Source: Mycolicibacterium komanii
Lineage (GTDB): Bacteria > Actinomycetota > Actinomycetes > Mycobacteriales > Mycobacteriaceae
Assembly: GCF_001050035.1 (NCBI RefSeq)
Contig: NZ_CVTA01000044.1
Location: 124,001 to 188,000 of the forward strand
Length of the DNA: 64,000 nucleotides
Direction of reading: 5' to 3'
This document shows positions 33,715-43,688 of the stretch, one piece after another. The notes below the pieces were generated by a model, which worked only from the letters and a program-made list of their open reading frames with translations, had not been told where the DNA came from and did no database searches. Positions within the stretch are counted from its first letter, which is position 1. Every line of letters starts with the position of its first letter. The position numbers and the translations under genes are program-made.

Positions 33715-35091
33715 TCATCGGTCCCGTCGGGTGGTTGCGGTCAAGGCGAGGGCGGCCGCCATCACCAACACACTGAGCCCCGTGACTGTCCAGACGATTG
33801 CCCGAGCCCGGGCGTTTCCCGAATCCTGCTGCGGTGCAAGCTCGATCGGTGCGCCGGCGGGTGCGGACGAATCGGCGGGCGTCAGCTGATGAGTCAGCGC
33901 GGCGACCGGGTCCACCACGCCGTAGCCGGTGGCCAGGTTCGGACCGCGGCCAGGCGTCCGAGCGGTCCGTTTCACCAGGTCCATCACCTGGCCCGCAGAC
34001 ATCTCGGGGAAGCGGGACCGGATGAGCGCCACCGCCCCCGCGACGAACGGTGCGGCGAAACTAGTGCCGTTCAGCGGTGCCAGACCGTCGCGTCCCATTT
34101 GCGCGTTGATCACCCCCGGCCCGTTCGGGTCGAGTGAAGTGATCCGTTCGCCGGGCGCGGCCACCGCAACCCACGGCCCGTGCAGGCTGAACTCTGCCGG
34201 CGCTCCCGACGGTGTCACCGCCGCCACCGCCAGCACATAATCGTCGAACCACGCCGGGCTGGCGATGGTGCCGACGGTCTCCCAGGCGCTGTCCAACGGC
34301 CGGTTCGGGTCGACGGTGGTGTTCTGGACGCTGCAAAGGCTTTCGGAGTTGAAGTTGCCCGCCGCCGCCACCACGACGACGTCGCGTTCGAAGGCGTACC
34401 GGACCGCTCGGCCGAGTTCCGCGTCGTCCAACCCGCCCGCCACCGGAGCGCACGCGACCTCGGAGAGGTTGATGACCGTCGCACCGAGATCCACCGCTCG
34501 CGCGATGGCGAGGGCCAACGTGTGCGTGTTGCCGAAGCCCGGCGACACCGCATTGGGGTCGTCGGCGGTGTCCGCGGACGACCCCACCGGACCGTACGCG
34601 CCGCTGTTCTGCCGGATCGACAGGATCGCGGCATCCGGTGCGACCCCGGCGAAACTGTCCTCCGGGGACGGCGCCGCGGCGATGATGCCGGCCACCAGCG
34701 TGCCATGCGCGTCGCAGTCCTGCAGTCCGTCCGAGGTTCCGACGTAGTCACCACCGGCCTCCAGGGCATGCAGGCGCGGGTGCGGGGCCACACCGGTGTC
34801 GATCACCGCGACCTTCTGCCCGGCTCCACGCGAAAACCGCCACGCTGCACGGTAATCCAGCATCGCTTCGGCACTCGTGCGCTTGGATAGGTCGGTTGTC
34901 GGTAGGACGCCGGTCGGGATACCGCAGATCGCTTTGAGCTCCGTCGGCACCGGCGGCGCGACCGGGCCGGTGGGCGGCGGTCCGGGATCGACGGCCGGTG
35001 GGGTGACCGCAGCGGCGGGCCCGGACGCACCCGTCAGCGTCGTGGTCACCGCCACCGCGACGGCGAGGGCGCCGCGTCCCCACCACCTCAT
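33715..35091 (-). CDS. mycP: Mycosin, ESX subtilisin-like protease MycP
   Basis: A 458-residue membrane-anchored serine protease. An N-terminal signal/membrane segment (GALAVAVAVTTTLTGA) is followed by a Pro-rich stretch, the catalytic triad D98 (VIDTGV), H129 (DAHGTLVAGI) and S344 (NGTSFAAPFVAG), and a C-terminal transmembrane helix before RRDR. MycP stabilises the ESX complex and lies in the periplasm. The ATG overlaps the eccD stop by one base. An upstream ATG at 35193 would give an unlikely arginine-rich leader within eccD. Confidence 0.95.
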   Translation of the reverse strand: MRWWGRGALAVAVAVTTTLTGASGPAAAVTPPAVDPGPPPTGPVAPPVPTELKAICGIPTGVLPTTDLSKRTSAEAMLDYRAAWRFSRGAGQKVAVIDTGVAPHPRLHALEAGGDYVGTSDGLQDCDAHGTLVAGIIAAAPSPEDSFAGVAPDAAILSIRQNSGAYGPVGSSADTADDPNAVSPGFGNTHTLALAIARAVDLGATVINLSEVACAPVAGGLDDAELGRAVRYAFERDVVVVAAAGNFNSESLCSVQNTTVDPNRPLDSAWETVGTIASPAWFDDYVLAVAAVTPSGAPAEFSLHGPWVAVAAPGERITSLDPNGPGVINAQMGRDGLAPLNGTSFAAPFVAGAVALIRSRFPEMSAGQVMDLVKRTARTPGRGPNLATGYGVVDPVAALTHQLTPADSSAPAGAPIELAPQQDSGNARARAIVWTVTGLSVLVMAAALALTATTRRDR

Positions 35092-36542
35092 CACGGCACC
35101 AACCGCTCGTAGACGCCGAGCGGCCACAGCGCCATGGGCAGCAGTGCACAGATCGCGACGTACTCCGCGTACGCCGCTGCGGCCCCGATCCACACGAACC
35201 GACGGCGTCCCGTCAGCGTCAGCCCCGCCACCACCGCGCCGAGACCTGTCAGAGCGAGCACCACGAGACCCACCAACGCCAGCCGGAGGTCACCGGTCTG
35301 CGCCCGCACACACACAAACAGCACCAGCGCGACGGCCGGGACGGCCAGCGCGAACCGTTCGAGGGCATGGCGCCGCCGGCGGCTGAGCAACGCGAGCACC
35401 GCGGCGCATACCACCGCGAAACCGGCTGTCGGCCAAGCAGTCCGGATCTGCATCAGCGTCGCTCCCGACACCGCGACGACGACGCCCAGGCCGGTCAGCA
35501 GGCCCGCCCGGTTCATAGTGGCCGACCGCACCAGTGTCCAGACCTGCTCTGCGCTCGGCATGGCGGTGCCCGGGTCGACGCGATCGCCGGCGTCGGTGCC
35601 GAACTCGTACGTGCGATCCTCCGCACTATTCGTGTCCACCGGTACGCGATTCCATTTCGCCGTCAGCCGCGGTACGGCGAGGCACAGCAGCGTCGCCGAT
35701 GTCGCCACGACGACCGCGACGACATCCGGGCCGGCTCCGACCGCGACGGCCAGACCCGCCCCCGTCACGGTCGCGTAGAACACCGCTGCTGCGACGTAGA
35801 TGCCCTGCCCGGCACCGATCAGCCGCAGACACAGCCACATCGCAAGCGCCGCCGCCGCGCAGGCCGCCGCGAGGACGAACGGGCCCGAGTGCCTAGCGGC
35901 CGTCCACGTCAGTGCGCCGACCAGCAGCACCACGGGCACGCTGGCCGAGGCCGCGATGTCGGCGCGGGCCAGGCCACGGTTGGCGAGCGTCGCACCCCCC
36001 ACCATCGCCGCCAAGACCAGACCTGCGCCCGCGGCGACGCCGCCGCGGTGAGCCGAAAGCTGTTCGGCCATCAGCAGAAAGAGCCACACCGCGGAGCAGG
36101 TCCACAGGCCCGCGACGGCCATGACGCGGGCTGCGGCGGCGTCCCAGGCCGCATACGCGGCGCGGTTGAGGCGGGCGGCGGCGTCCACCACGTCGTCGTA
36201 GAGTGTCGGCGGTGACAAGGCCCGCTTCTGGGACAGCCGCAGGAGTTCGCCGTTGGCGACGCCGGCGCCGCGGAGCGTCTCGTCGGGCGCCAGGGGTCCG
36301 CCGCCGTCGGCGCGGCTGAGCGCCCAGTAGGTGCGCCGCGCATCCCGGTCGGCCAGTTCGCTGTCCCGCGGTTCGTCACGCGAGGTGATCAACCGTGCGA
36401 GTTCCGGCAGGAATGCCGCGACCGGGACCTCCGCGGGCAGCGCGACATCAAGCTGCGTCCGACCGCCGAGGACCGCCACGCGGATCGTCTCGGGTGCGGC
36501 CGGCACCACTTCGACGGTGCGCAGTTCCTCGATCCCCGTCAC
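35091..36542 (-). CDS. eccD: ESX membrane channel protein EccD (copy 1)
   Basis: A 483-residue protein with a ubiquitin-like N-terminal domain (about 1-90, IRVAVLGGRTQLDVALP), then a linker with SPPTLYDDVVDA and about eleven hydrophobic segments. It ends ALLPMALWPLGVYERLVP like other EccDs. EccD lines the ESX membrane complex as a dimer in each protomer. The GTG at 36542 overlaps the eccC stop (GTGA). A second EccD lies at 40676. This copy diverges more in the large cytoplasmic loop (around AKWNRVPVDTN). Confidence 0.9.
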   Translation of the reverse strand: MTGIEELRTVEVVPAAPETIRVAVLGGRTQLDVALPAEVPVAAFLPELARLITSRDEPRDSELADRDARRTYWALSRADGGGPLAPDETLRGAGVANGELLRLSQKRALSPPTLYDDVVDAAARLNRAAYAAWDAAAARVMAVAGLWTCSAVWLFLLMAEQLSAHRGGVAAGAGLVLAAMVGGATLANRGLARADIAASASVPVVLLVGALTWTAARHSGPFVLAAACAAAALAMWLCLRLIGAGQGIYVAAAVFYATVTGAGLAVAVGAGPDVVAVVVATSATLLCLAVPRLTAKWNRVPVDTNSAEDRTYEFGTDAGDRVDPGTAMPSAEQVWTLVRSATMNRAGLLTGLGVVVAVSGATLMQIRTAWPTAGFAVVCAAVLALLSRRRRHALERFALAVPAVALVLFVCVRAQTGDLRLALVGLVVLALTGLGAVVAGLTLTGRRRFVWIGAAAAYAEYVAICALLPMALWPLGVYERLVP

Positions 36543-39500
36543 AGGTCGGGCATCCTCGACAGTTGGATCACGCCGCTTTTCAGGCTGCGGGACACCAACA
36601 TTCCCCGGCCGGGCGCCATCGCGGAGGCCTTGTAGCCACCGAACAGCGGACCCTCGGCCTTGTCGCCGCTCATGATCAACCCGTTGCACGTCAAATCCTT
36701 GAGTCGGCCGATGATGGGGTCGAGCATCGCGCGTCCGGCCCCGCCGCTGCGCCGGGTGACGATCACACGCAGCCCGATGTCCCGGGCCTGCGGGAGGTAC
36801 TCGACGAGCGGGCCCAGCGGATGGCTCAGCGACCCGCCGGGGATCAGGTCGTAGTCGTCGATCATCACGAACAGGTCCGGGCCCGACCACCACGATCGTT
36901 CCTTGAGCTGCTGCTGGGTGATGTCGTTGGGTGGCATCCGTTCACTCAGCGCCTGCGCCAGTGCGGTCATCAGCTCGGTGCACGACTGCGGAGCGGTCGC
37001 GTAGCCGCCGAGGTACTCCTCGGCGATGGCGCCGAGCATCGATCGCCGGAAGTCGACCAAGATGATCTTGGCCTCCGTGGGGCTGGCGTTCTCCATCACG
37101 CCGGCGGCGATGTTGCGCAGCAGCCCGGTCTTGCCGCACTCGGTGTCGGCGAACGCCACCAGGTGGGGTTGCGCGTCGAAATCGACGACGACGGGAGCGA
37201 GCTCCTCCTCGTTGATGCCGATCGCGATCCGCGACTTGCTGAGCTGGCCGGCGGCTCGTGCGGCGTTGACCACCGCGTCGCGGTCGACGTCGTGGGGCAG
37301 CATCCGCACCCGGGGCGCCTCGCGCTCGCCGTAATGGGCGCGCATCGCCTCGACCGCACCGGCCACCCCGGAGGGCAGATCCTCGACGTCAGAACTGGAG
37401 TCCAGTCGCGGGAGCCCGATCAGGATGTGTAGTCGTTCGGGATTGATCCCCCGTCCCGGTCGGCCGATCGGCACCAGTTCCGCGGCCCTGCGGCCGACCT
37501 CGCTGTCGATCGGATCACCCAGGCGCAACTCGATGCGGGTGCCCAGCATGTCTTTGACCGCCGGCCGGATCTCCATCCAGCGGGAGGCCGAGATCGCGAG
37601 ATGGATCCCGTAGGACAAACCCTGAATGGCCAGCGACTGCAAGACCGGGTCGAGGGATTCGAAGTCGCTCTTGATCGATGCCCAGCCGTCGACGACCAGC
37701 ACCACGTCGCCGTGCCGATCCCGGCTCAGCGGATGGCGCGCCACCTCCTCCGGGGGCAGCGTCGTCAGTTCGGCCTTGCGCTGGCGCAAGTCCCGCATCG
37801 ATTCGATGCTCAGGTCCCGGAAGAGCTGTTCGCGCGCCCGCAGCACACCGGCCACCTCGGCCACGGTGCGGCGAATCGCGTCGGCGTCCATCCGGCCTGC
37901 CACACCGCCGACATGCGGGAGCTTGGCCAGACCGGTGAGGGTGCCGCCCCCGAAATCCAGGCAGTAGAACTGGATTTGCTCCGGCGTGTGGGTCGCCGCT
38001 GCCGACATGATCAGCGCACGCAGCGCCGTCGACTTGCCCGACTGCGGACCACCGACGACGGCCACATTGCCCTGGGCGCCCGACAGGTCGACCGTCAAGA
38101 CGTCACGGCGCTGGTCATAGGGCCGGTCGACCACGCCGACCGGCATCCACAGCCGGCCGTTGAGGTTTGCCGGTGACGCCCACTCACTGTCGGGCAGAAG
38201 GTCGTTGACGGCCGGGCTCTCATCGAGGGGCGGGAGCCACACCTCGTGCGCGGGACGACCGTGCCCGCGCAACCTGCCGACGGCAACGTCGAGCAGCGTG
38301 GATTTGGCCGGCATCGGCGCCGCTTTCCGCTCCTCGGCCGGCGGGTCCCCGGGCAGTGGATCGGGGACCGCGACGGCGGGTGGTGTGTCCTTCTTGACCG
38401 GTGTCGCGGTGAACAGCTTCGGCGCCAGCGCACCCAGGTGTGACGCCCGTCCGGACCGCACCGCGACCCGCGGTTTGACGTACTCCCCCGACACGTAACT
38501 GGAGTTGAATCGGATCGGTTCGGAGGCATCGCATTTGAGGAACGCCGACCCGGGGACGCTCGGCAGGTGGTAGGCGTCCGGCACGCCGAGGACGGTGCGC
38601 GATTCACCGGCCGAGAAGGTTTTGAGGCCGATGCGGTAGGACAGGTGCGAGTCCAGGCCTCGCAGCTTGCCTTCCTCGAGTCGCTGCGACGCCAGCAGGA
38701 GATGCATGTGCAGGGACCGCCCCAGCCGGCCGATCATCACGAACAGCTCGGCGAAATCTGGTTTTTGCGCCAGAAGTTCGGAGAATTCGTCGACGATCAC
38801 GAACAGCGCGGGCAGCGGTTCGAGGTCGGCGCCGTTGGCGCGAGCGTGTTCGTACTCGCTGACCTTCGAGAAATTACCCGCCGCGCGCAGCAACTCCTGA
38901 CGGCGGTTCATCTCACCGGCCAGCGCATCGCGCATGCGGTCGACGAGGGTCAGTTCGTCCTCGAGGTTGGTGATGATCGCCGCAACGTGCGCCAGACCCT
39001 CGAAGCCGAGGAAGGTCGCCCCGCCTTTGAAGTCGACGAGCACCAGGTTCAGCGCCTCCGGCGAATGCGAGGTGACCAGCGACAGCACCAGGGTGCGCAG
39101 AAACTCCGACTTGCCGGACCCGGTCGCGCCGATGCACAACCCGTGCGGTCCCATGCCCCCTTCGGCCGCCTCCTTGATGTCGAGTTCGAGGGGCTGGCCG
39201 TTAGGCGTGATGCCGATGGGGACCCGCAGCCGTTCCCGGGGCGAACGGGACCGCCACACGGTCTCGGGCACGATCTCGGCGGCGTCGGAAATCTTCAGCA
39301 ACGCCATCAGGCCGGGATCCACCGCCCGCGAGTCGGGCTCGAGGCTGACGATGTGTGCGGCGTTCGCGGGCCGGTACTGACCGATCCGCCGGGCCGTGGT
39401 CTCGGCCTCGGCGAGGGTGACGGCGTCGGGAGTGGCGAATCGCTCGACGCCCACCGCGGTCCGGGCCGCGACGTGTTGACCGTCAACGTCCTCCTCCACC

Positions 39501-40594
39501 ACGACCTGCAGGCCGCGCCGCGCCGCGGCGGCGTCACGCGGGCCGTTGAGATCGAGGACGGTGACGCTGTCCATACCGGCATCGGTGACGAGCCGCTCCT
39601 CTCCGGTGACGAAGCCGTCGTCGACCACGACCACCAACTGTTTGAGGCCCTGTGTGGGTTGTGCGTTGCGGCTGAACCGGCCTCGCTCGTTGAGTTCGTC
39701 GGCGAGTGTCGACTCGAGGAGCTCCAACGTCGGAAACAACAGCCGCATGGAACCCATGCCGTCACGGATCGTGGGGTGTTGCGCGTGGGGTAGCCACTTC
39801 GCCCAATTCCAGGTGTCGCCGTCCGGGTTGGCCGTCACGACCGCCACCTGCACGTGGTCCGGCCCGTGAAAGGTACACAGCTCCAGCACCATCGACCGCA
39901 CCAGTTGCTGCGTCAGCCGGCGGTCGCCCTCGAACGTGATGGTGGGGAACGCCCGCAGCGACACCGCGGTCGGCAGCGCGTGCACGACGGAATGCGTTTT
40001 GACGAAGCGGCGCAGCGCGACGGTGGACACCGGTTCGAGGTCTTCGGGCGGTCCGGTCTCCGGCGCCATCAACCGGGTGGCCAGCCGGTGTGTTCCGATA
40101 CCGACGCGCACATGGCAGTAGTCGGCGTCGGACGGGCGTCGTTCCCACATCCGGCGCGTGCCCACCACGTCGGCGAGTGCCCGCGGGTCGGGGTGACTCC
40201 ACTCCAGGGCGGTGCGTTGCTCCTCTCCGGTCGTGTCGGCCTCATCCCGGAGGTTCGCTAAGTAGCTGAAGTAGTCCTTGCGTTCCTCGTTGAGTTCCGC
40301 GGCCGCCTTTCCTGTTCGGGCGTTGCCGCCCATGAACATTCCGGCCATCGACATGACCATCATCATCGGAAAGATGAGAAACATCGGGTTGCGGGTGAGG
40401 TCACGACCACCCACCGTGACCATCAACGCGATCATGCCGATCACCGCGACGATCATCACGAACGGCATCAGCTTCATCACCAGGTTGCCCGGGATGGCCC
40501 TGGGCACCTCGGGCGGTGGCGCGAGATTCACTTCGCCACCGGGCATTCGAGGTGGCGCCACCCGCAGGCGGCGGACGAAACCTTTGGTGCTCAC
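36539..40594 (-). CDS. eccC: ESX FtsK/SpoIIIE ATPase EccC (fused form)
   Basis: A 1351-residue motor protein of type VII secretion. The N-terminus VSTKGFVRRLRVAPPRMPGG is the family signature and is followed by two close membrane helices. Three ATPase domains have Walker A motifs GATGSGKS (about residue 489), GGPQSGKST (about 848) and DTECGKTG (about 1149), and acidic strands LVLVDFKGG, CLDFGGG and ILVDFRRS. In ESX-1 this protein is split into EccCa and EccCb; here it is one chain. I chose the GTG at 40594 from family starts and a GGGAG upstream. Confidence 0.95.
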   Translation of the reverse strand: MSTKGFVRRLRVAPPRMPGGEVNLAPPPEVPRAIPGNLVMKLMPFVMIVAVIGMIALMVTVGGRDLTRNPMFLIFPMMMVMSMAGMFMGGNARTGKAAAELNEERKDYFSYLANLRDEADTTGEEQRTALEWSHPDPRALADVVGTRRMWERRPSDADYCHVRVGIGTHRLATRLMAPETGPPEDLEPVSTVALRRFVKTHSVVHALPTAVSLRAFPTITFEGDRRLTQQLVRSMVLELCTFHGPDHVQVAVVTANPDGDTWNWAKWLPHAQHPTIRDGMGSMRLLFPTLELLESTLADELNERGRFSRNAQPTQGLKQLVVVVDDGFVTGEERLVTDAGMDSVTVLDLNGPRDAAAARRGLQVVVEEDVDGQHVAARTAVGVERFATPDAVTLAEAETTARRIGQYRPANAAHIVSLEPDSRAVDPGLMALLKISDAAEIVPETVWRSRSPRERLRVPIGITPNGQPLELDIKEAAEGGMGPHGLCIGATGSGKSEFLRTLVLSLVTSHSPEALNLVLVDFKGGATFLGFEGLAHVAAIITNLEDELTLVDRMRDALAGEMNRRQELLRAAGNFSKVSEYEHARANGADLEPLPALFVIVDEFSELLAQKPDFAELFVMIGRLGRSLHMHLLLASQRLEEGKLRGLDSHLSYRIGLKTFSAGESRTVLGVPDAYHLPSVPGSAFLKCDASEPIRFNSSYVSGEYVKPRVAVRSGRASHLGALAPKLFTATPVKKDTPPAVAVPDPLPGDPPAEERKAAPMPAKSTLLDVAVGRLRGHGRPAHEVWLPPLDESPAVNDLLPDSEWASPANLNGRLWMPVGVVDRPYDQRRDVLTVDLSGAQGNVAVVGGPQSGKSTALRALIMSAAATHTPEQIQFYCLDFGGGTLTGLAKLPHVGGVAGRMDADAIRRTVAEVAGVLRAREQLFRDLSIESMRDLRQRKAELTTLPPEEVARHPLSRDRHGDVVLVVDGWASIKSDFESLDPVLQSLAIQGLSYGIHLAISASRWMEIRPAVKDMLGTRIELRLGDPIDSEVGRRAAELVPIGRPGRGINPERLHILIGLPRLDSSSDVEDLPSGVAGAVEAMRAHYGEREAPRVRMLPHDVDRDAVVNAARAAGQLSKSRIAIGINEEELAPVVVDFDAQPHLVAFADTECGKTGLLRNIAAGVMENASPTEAKIILVDFRRSMLGAIAEEYLGGYATAPQSCTELMTALAQALSERMPPNDITQQQLKERSWWSGPDLFVMIDDYDLIPGGSLSHPLGPLVEYLPQARDIGLRVIVTRRSGGAGRAMLDPIIGRLKDLTCNGLIMSGDKAEGPLFGGYKASAMAPGRGMLVSRSLKSGVIQLSRMPDL

Positions 40595-40675
40595 CCGTTT
40601 GCTCCCGACGTTTCGGAACCCGCGGAGGCTATCGTCTGCGACGATAGGTCTCAATTCGCAGGAGGCTGACCGCAT
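40595..40675. promoter_or_regulatory. Divergent promoter region between eccC and the second eccD
   Basis: These 81 bases separate two divergent starts, so they must hold promoters for both sides. A GGAGG at 40661-40665 serves the TTG start at 40676. No clear -10/-35 pair could be assigned with confidence. Confidence 0.4.
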
Positions 40676-42160
40676 TTGACCCTACCGCCGTCACTATCGG
40701 ACCTCGATCCAGATTCCGAATCCGAACCCGATCTCAGCAGGCTGACCCTAGTGGTCGGCGATCTGAAGGTCGATGTCGGCCTGCCTCCGGACATCAGCAT
40801 CGCCGAGTACATCCGCGACGTCATCGCCATCGCCAATGAGCAGATGACCTCGCGAAATGCGGCCAGTGACCACATATTTGACGACTCCGACAATGAATGG
40901 ACACTCGCCAGGCTGGGTGGTGACCCGATCGAACCGCACCGCTCACTGGCCGAGGCAGGTGTCTACGACGGCGAACTGCTGGTCATCACGAGAGCCGCTC
41001 AGCCGATGAGCCCGTTGCTGTTCGACGATGTCGATCATCCGGGCGCCGACGACGACCCCATCGCACGGGGCTGGCTGCGGCGCGAAGCCGCGACACTCGC
41101 CGCATTCGGTGTCGGCGTGGCCGCCACCGTGACCCTCGCTGCGCTTTTGCCGCGCTGGGCCGACACCCCCGCGGTGCCGGCTGGCGTTCTCGGGTTCGGG
41201 ATCCTCGGCATCGGTTACGCCTGCGTGCTGGGTCTACGGCCCGATGGGGCCGCACGCTCAGCGTGGGTCGCCGCGACGGTCCTGCCCCTGGTTTTCGGCG
41301 GCGCGCTGCACGTCGTCCCCGGCGGGTCCGGGGTCATGTCCCTGCCCATGGCGTTTGCCCTTTCGGCGCTGGGATCACTTGTGGTGCTGTTGATCTCGAA
41401 TGCCGGTCGGACCTTGCACACCGGGGTGATTGCCGGGTGCACGTTCGGCGGGCCGGCGTCGTCCGCGATGCTTCTGACCGAACCGCCGCTGCGGACCGTC
41501 GGCGCCATCATGGCGACCGCGGCGGTCATCGTCGTATATCTGGCCCCCCGCGTCACGATCGCGATGTCGAAGCTCCCGATTCCGCGTGTGCCGACCGCGG
41601 GCGAACCGCTCGACGACATCGAGACACAGGGTGGCACCACGGTCGAGGGCGTCAACGCGGTCGGTAAGCAAATCATCCCGACCGAGCGAGACCTCATCCT
41701 GCGGGTCCGCCGCGCCAACGAGTATCTGACCGGCATCCTGATCGCCGCCACCCTGGCTGCCGCAGTGGGCAGTTACCTCGCCGCTGATGGAAGCGACGGG
41801 TTCTTCTGGCAAGGAGTGGCTTTCGCGACTGTCGTGGCAACTGCACTCTGCCTGCGTGGGCGGCGCCACCACGACGTGGTGCAGTCCGCGGTGCTCATCG
41901 GCGGAGGGATGACGACCGCAATTGCCGTCATCGTCAAAACGGCTGTGCTCGTTGAGGACTGGCAAATCCGATTCATCGGCGCGCTGCTGGTGTTGATGAT
42001 GATGGTCGCGGCGTTCGGACTGCTGGCACCCACGCGCGAGTTCTCCCCGGTCGCGCGCCGCTGGGTCGAGATCGTCGAGTACTTCGCGGTCGCGCTGATG
42101 TTCCCGCTCTGTTTCTGGATCATCCGGGTGTACGCGTTCTTTCGCGAGCTCCGCCTCTGA
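40676..42160 (+). CDS. eccD: ESX membrane channel protein EccD (copy 2)
   Basis: A 494-residue protein. The acidic N-terminal stretch leads to a ubiquitin-like domain (LTLVVGDLKVDVGLP), then PLLFDDV and about eleven hydrophobic segments. Its cytoplasmic loop has the conventional EccD pattern SKLPIPRVPTAGE, then an acidic stretch, IPTERDLILR and NEYLTGILI. It starts at TTG, ten bases after GGAGG, and is transcribed away from eccC. With the other EccD at 35091 the locus has two non-identical copies, where known ESX loci have one. Confidence 0.92.
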   Translation: MTLPPSLSDLDPDSESEPDLSRLTLVVGDLKVDVGLPPDISIAEYIRDVIAIANEQMTSRNAASDHIFDDSDNEWTLARLGGDPIEPHRSLAEAGVYDGELLVITRAAQPMSPLLFDDVDHPGADDDPIARGWLRREAATLAAFGVGVAATVTLAALLPRWADTPAVPAGVLGFGILGIGYACVLGLRPDGAARSAWVAATVLPLVFGGALHVVPGGSGVMSLPMAFALSALGSLVVLLISNAGRTLHTGVIAGCTFGGPASSAMLLTEPPLRTVGAIMATAAVIVVYLAPRVTIAMSKLPIPRVPTAGEPLDDIETQGGTTVEGVNAVGKQIIPTERDLILRVRRANEYLTGILIAATLAAAVGSYLAADGSDGFFWQGVAFATVVATALCLRGRRHHDVVQSAVLIGGGMTTAIAVIVKTAVLVEDWQIRFIGALLVLMMMVAAFGLLAPTREFSPVARRWVEIVEYFAVALMFPLCFWIIRVYAFFRELRL

Positions 42161-43660
42161 CTAGTCAGGCAGCTCCACCGGGGCACTGGCCGGGTCGGCC
42201 GCCATGCCGTCGTGCGCTACGAGCGCCGCCTCCTGCGACAGTGCGGGACCCGCGGGCAGCAGGGCCAGCACCGACCACGGCGCACGTTGCGGCGCATTCG
42301 CCGTCCCGTCGGGCAGTTGCACGCCGGTGACTCCGAGCGCCTCTGCGGTGGGCTGATCCTTGATGTGGTGTCGCAGCCCGGTGTCGGAGACGTAGAACTG
42401 TTGCCCCGCCGAATCACTGCCTGGCAGCGTTCCCGTCGCCTGTACGTATTCGCCGTGGCCGGGCACCAGGTACGCGAAATCGACCGCGGGGCCGTTGCCG
42501 TCAGCGGATGCCAGCCGTACCGGCTGTGCATCGGCCGGGGTCGGAAGCCGGTACCCCAACAGCAGTCGCACGGTGGCCTCGGACGCGGTGTTGGAGCGTT
42601 GCCAACCCATGCAGACCACGCGGTCGGCGTCCGGCCCGACGATGCGCGGAGGCGCCGACGGATAGTGCTCGACGGCGAGGTGGTGCACGATCGGCACCGT
42701 CGCGAGCGCGGCGGGCGCGATGTCCCGTGCCTCTCCGCCGGCGTTTGGATTGCTGTACCGCACGACGTCGGCAGTGGCCGGCGAGACGGGCTGCAGGCCG
42801 TCGCGCAACACGATGTAGAGCTGCTCACCGCGGGAGTCGACCGCCCGCACCATCGACCCGATGGGATGCTCCGGCCCGAGCGCCGCGCTGGGCTCCCCCG
42901 CGCCCTCGATGGTCACCGGTGTGATCGGTTCGACGAGGGGAAAGGTGTTGAGAAGTCCGGGTGAGACGGGCCGTGGTGTCGCTTCCTGCAGGTGAAGCCC
43001 GTTGACTACAGCGGGATCTGACATGTCGACCGGTGCGCGGACGCCGTCGTAGACGAGGTAGGTGGCGCCGCCGGACCGGGTCAGGACCGCCTCGCCGTCC
43101 TCGGCTGCGCGCACGTCGTCGTCGAGCACGGGGTCGTTGGCCAGCACCGCGGTCTGCAGCAGAGTCGTGCCGGTGGTCTCGGTGACCCCCGGCGTCTGCA
43201 GGGTGTCGCACACCGTCCACGACGACATCGCGGTGTTGTCGGCGCCACGAATGCTGGTCGGCGCTCCGACGATGCCGACCATGGGCCCACGCGGCAACGG
43301 GTTGAGGAACTTGTCGTCGACCTGCTTGGGGTTCTCGTTCGCACCGACGATCAGCCGCGCCGACGCCAAGTTCAGCACGGGATGCACGCGATCGCCGATC
43401 TTCACGAACACCGCTCCGCTGGACTTGCTCAACAGGATCTGCGCATCACCGACGCTCGGCGCCGGTTTGAAGAAGGCCAGAACCCCGCAGGCGCCCGTGA
43501 TGAGCACGGCGATCACCACACCGACGATCAGCGCCCTCGTCTGGCCCCGCATCGGATCGTGGATCATTCTCGAGTCGCCCCGGATGAGGGCGTGCTCCAG
43601 TCGCCGAATCAGAAATCGGTAGCCGTTGACCTGCGCGCGCGTGGTAACTTGCGCTGGCAT
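42161..43660 (-). CDS. eccB: ESX membrane/periplasmic protein EccB
   Basis: A 499-residue protein. The start MPAQVTTRAQVNGYRFLIRRLEHALIRGD is diagnostic for EccB (split here as MPAQVTTRAQVNGY and RFLIRRLEHAL). One transmembrane helix (about 41-63) is followed by a large periplasmic domain of repeated strands with two conserved Cys segments (WTVCDTL and VVCMGW). EccB sits on the periplasmic side of the ESX complex. Its stop abuts the convergent eccD stop without overlap. The ATG lies only 28 bases from the divergent eccE start. Confidence 0.95.
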   Translation of the reverse strand: MPAQVTTRAQVNGYRFLIRRLEHALIRGDSRMIHDPMRGQTRALIVGVVIAVLITGACGVLAFFKPAPSVGDAQILLSKSSGAVFVKIGDRVHPVLNLASARLIVGANENPKQVDDKFLNPLPRGPMVGIVGAPTSIRGADNTAMSSWTVCDTLQTPGVTETTGTTLLQTAVLANDPVLDDDVRAAEDGEAVLTRSGGATYLVYDGVRAPVDMSDPAVVNGLHLQEATPRPVSPGLLNTFPLVEPITPVTIEGAGEPSAALGPEHPIGSMVRAVDSRGEQLYIVLRDGLQPVSPATADVVRYSNPNAGGEARDIAPAALATVPIVHHLAVEHYPSAPPRIVGPDADRVVCMGWQRSNTASEATVRLLLGYRLPTPADAQPVRLASADGNGPAVDFAYLVPGHGEYVQATGTLPGSDSAGQQFYVSDTGLRHHIKDQPTAEALGVTGVQLPDGTANAPQRAPWSVLALLPAGPALSQEAALVAHDGMAADPASAPVELPD

Positions 43661-43688
43661 ACGTAGGGTATAGCACGTCTCTCGAAAC
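43661..43688. promoter_or_regulatory. Very short divergent promoter between eccB and eccE
   Basis: Only 28 bases separate the two start codons. On the eccB strand TATACC ends six bases before the ATG, as in leaderless mycobacterial promoters. The same A/T-containing block must serve eccE, whose transcript would have a very short leader. Confidence 0.5.

Noticed and set aside
35091..36893. EccD as a 600-residue protein
   Set aside because: The extra N-terminus is an out-of-frame reading of eccC. The GTG at 36542, overlapping the eccC stop, gives a normal 483-residue EccD.
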